A stretch of DNA of 22,265 nucleotides from positions 1 to 22,265 of the forward strand of contig URXT01000030.1 in assembly GCA_900551915.1 (NCBI GenBank). Direction: 5' to 3'. Each line of letters begins with the position of its first letter. Positions within the stretch are counted from its first letter, which is position 1. Shown here piece after piece: positions 22,233 to 22,265 of the stretch. Position numbers and translations under genes: made by a program. This stretch comes from an uncultured bacterium. GTDB taxonomy: Bacteria; Cyanobacteriota; Vampirovibrionia; Gastranaerophilales; Gastranaerophilaceae. The notes beneath the pieces were generated by a model that was not told where the DNA came from, searched no databases, and saw only the letters and a program-made list of their open reading frames with translations.

Positions 22233-22265
22233 GTGGCGGGTTTCATTCGCTGCAACTCATTTCAC
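22233..22265 (-). repeat. Partial copy of the interspersed repeat at window end
   Basis: GTGGCGGGTTTCATTCGCTG, then CAACTCATTTCAC, matches the GTGACGGGTTTCATTCGCTA, then TCGCTCATTACAC arm of the ribosomal-operon repeats. The window cuts it off. It shows the family is not confined to the ribosomal cluster. Confidence 0.7.

Overview
This window most likely comes from a gut-type, non-photosynthetic relative of Cyanobacteria (Melainabacteria/Vampirovibrionia, probably Gastranaerophilales). The evidence is a low-GC, fermentative gene set, a prepilin N-terminus (AFTMAEVLITLGIIGIVAA) of a kind I associate with that group, and a 23S rRNA 3' domain containing GTCCATATCCGGT, which I recall from cyanobacterial and plastid 23S. 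The assignment is by recognition from memory, not by search.

Layout. 1-1189: the 3' end of a 23S rRNA gene, a tRNA-less spacer with several hairpins, 5S rRNA and a strong terminator. 1190-1780: a gene-poor stretch ending in a promoter-driven but frameshifted HTH gene. 1818-5466: an unrecognised minus-strand gene and, divergent from it, adhE (bifunctional acetaldehyde/alcohol dehydrogenase) with a Rex-like operator on its predicted transcription start. 5467-9845: accessory-like genes: a GT8 glycosyltransferase, an Xre regulator with a repeated operator-like motif, lineage-specific small proteins, a TPM-domain envelope protein, tRNA-Cys, two 105-nt structured direct repeats running into tRNA-Val, and two GNAT acetyltransferases.

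9931-12725 (minus): the glycine cleavage genes gcvT-gcvH-gcvPA; gcvPB and gcvL/lpd are not here. 12814-18641 (minus): the 3' part of the S10/spc/alpha ribosomal supercluster, transcribed infA-rpmJ-rpsM-rpsK-rpsD-rpoA-rplQ-truA-rplM-rpsI, from its own promoter to a perfect-palindrome terminator. The usual secY-adk-map are not upstream. The gaps after rpmJ, rpsM and rpsK are unusually long (about 230 nt) and hold an interspersed repeat that starts close to each stop codon.

18734-22265: a prepilin-like protein with a lectin-like C-terminus, divergent from a small Xre regulator with a perfect 40-bp palindrome between them; a small Glu/Gln-rich protein; and, on the minus strand, a trans-isoprenyl diphosphate synthase overlapping signal peptidase I (lepB). 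The window ends in another copy of the repeat.

The core genes are ordinary. The items most worth a second look are non-coding: the structured tandem repeat before tRNA-Val, the stop-codon-proximal repeat family in the ribosomal operon (with a compensatory base change in its hairpin), the 40-bp palindrome, and the Rex-like operator at adhE.
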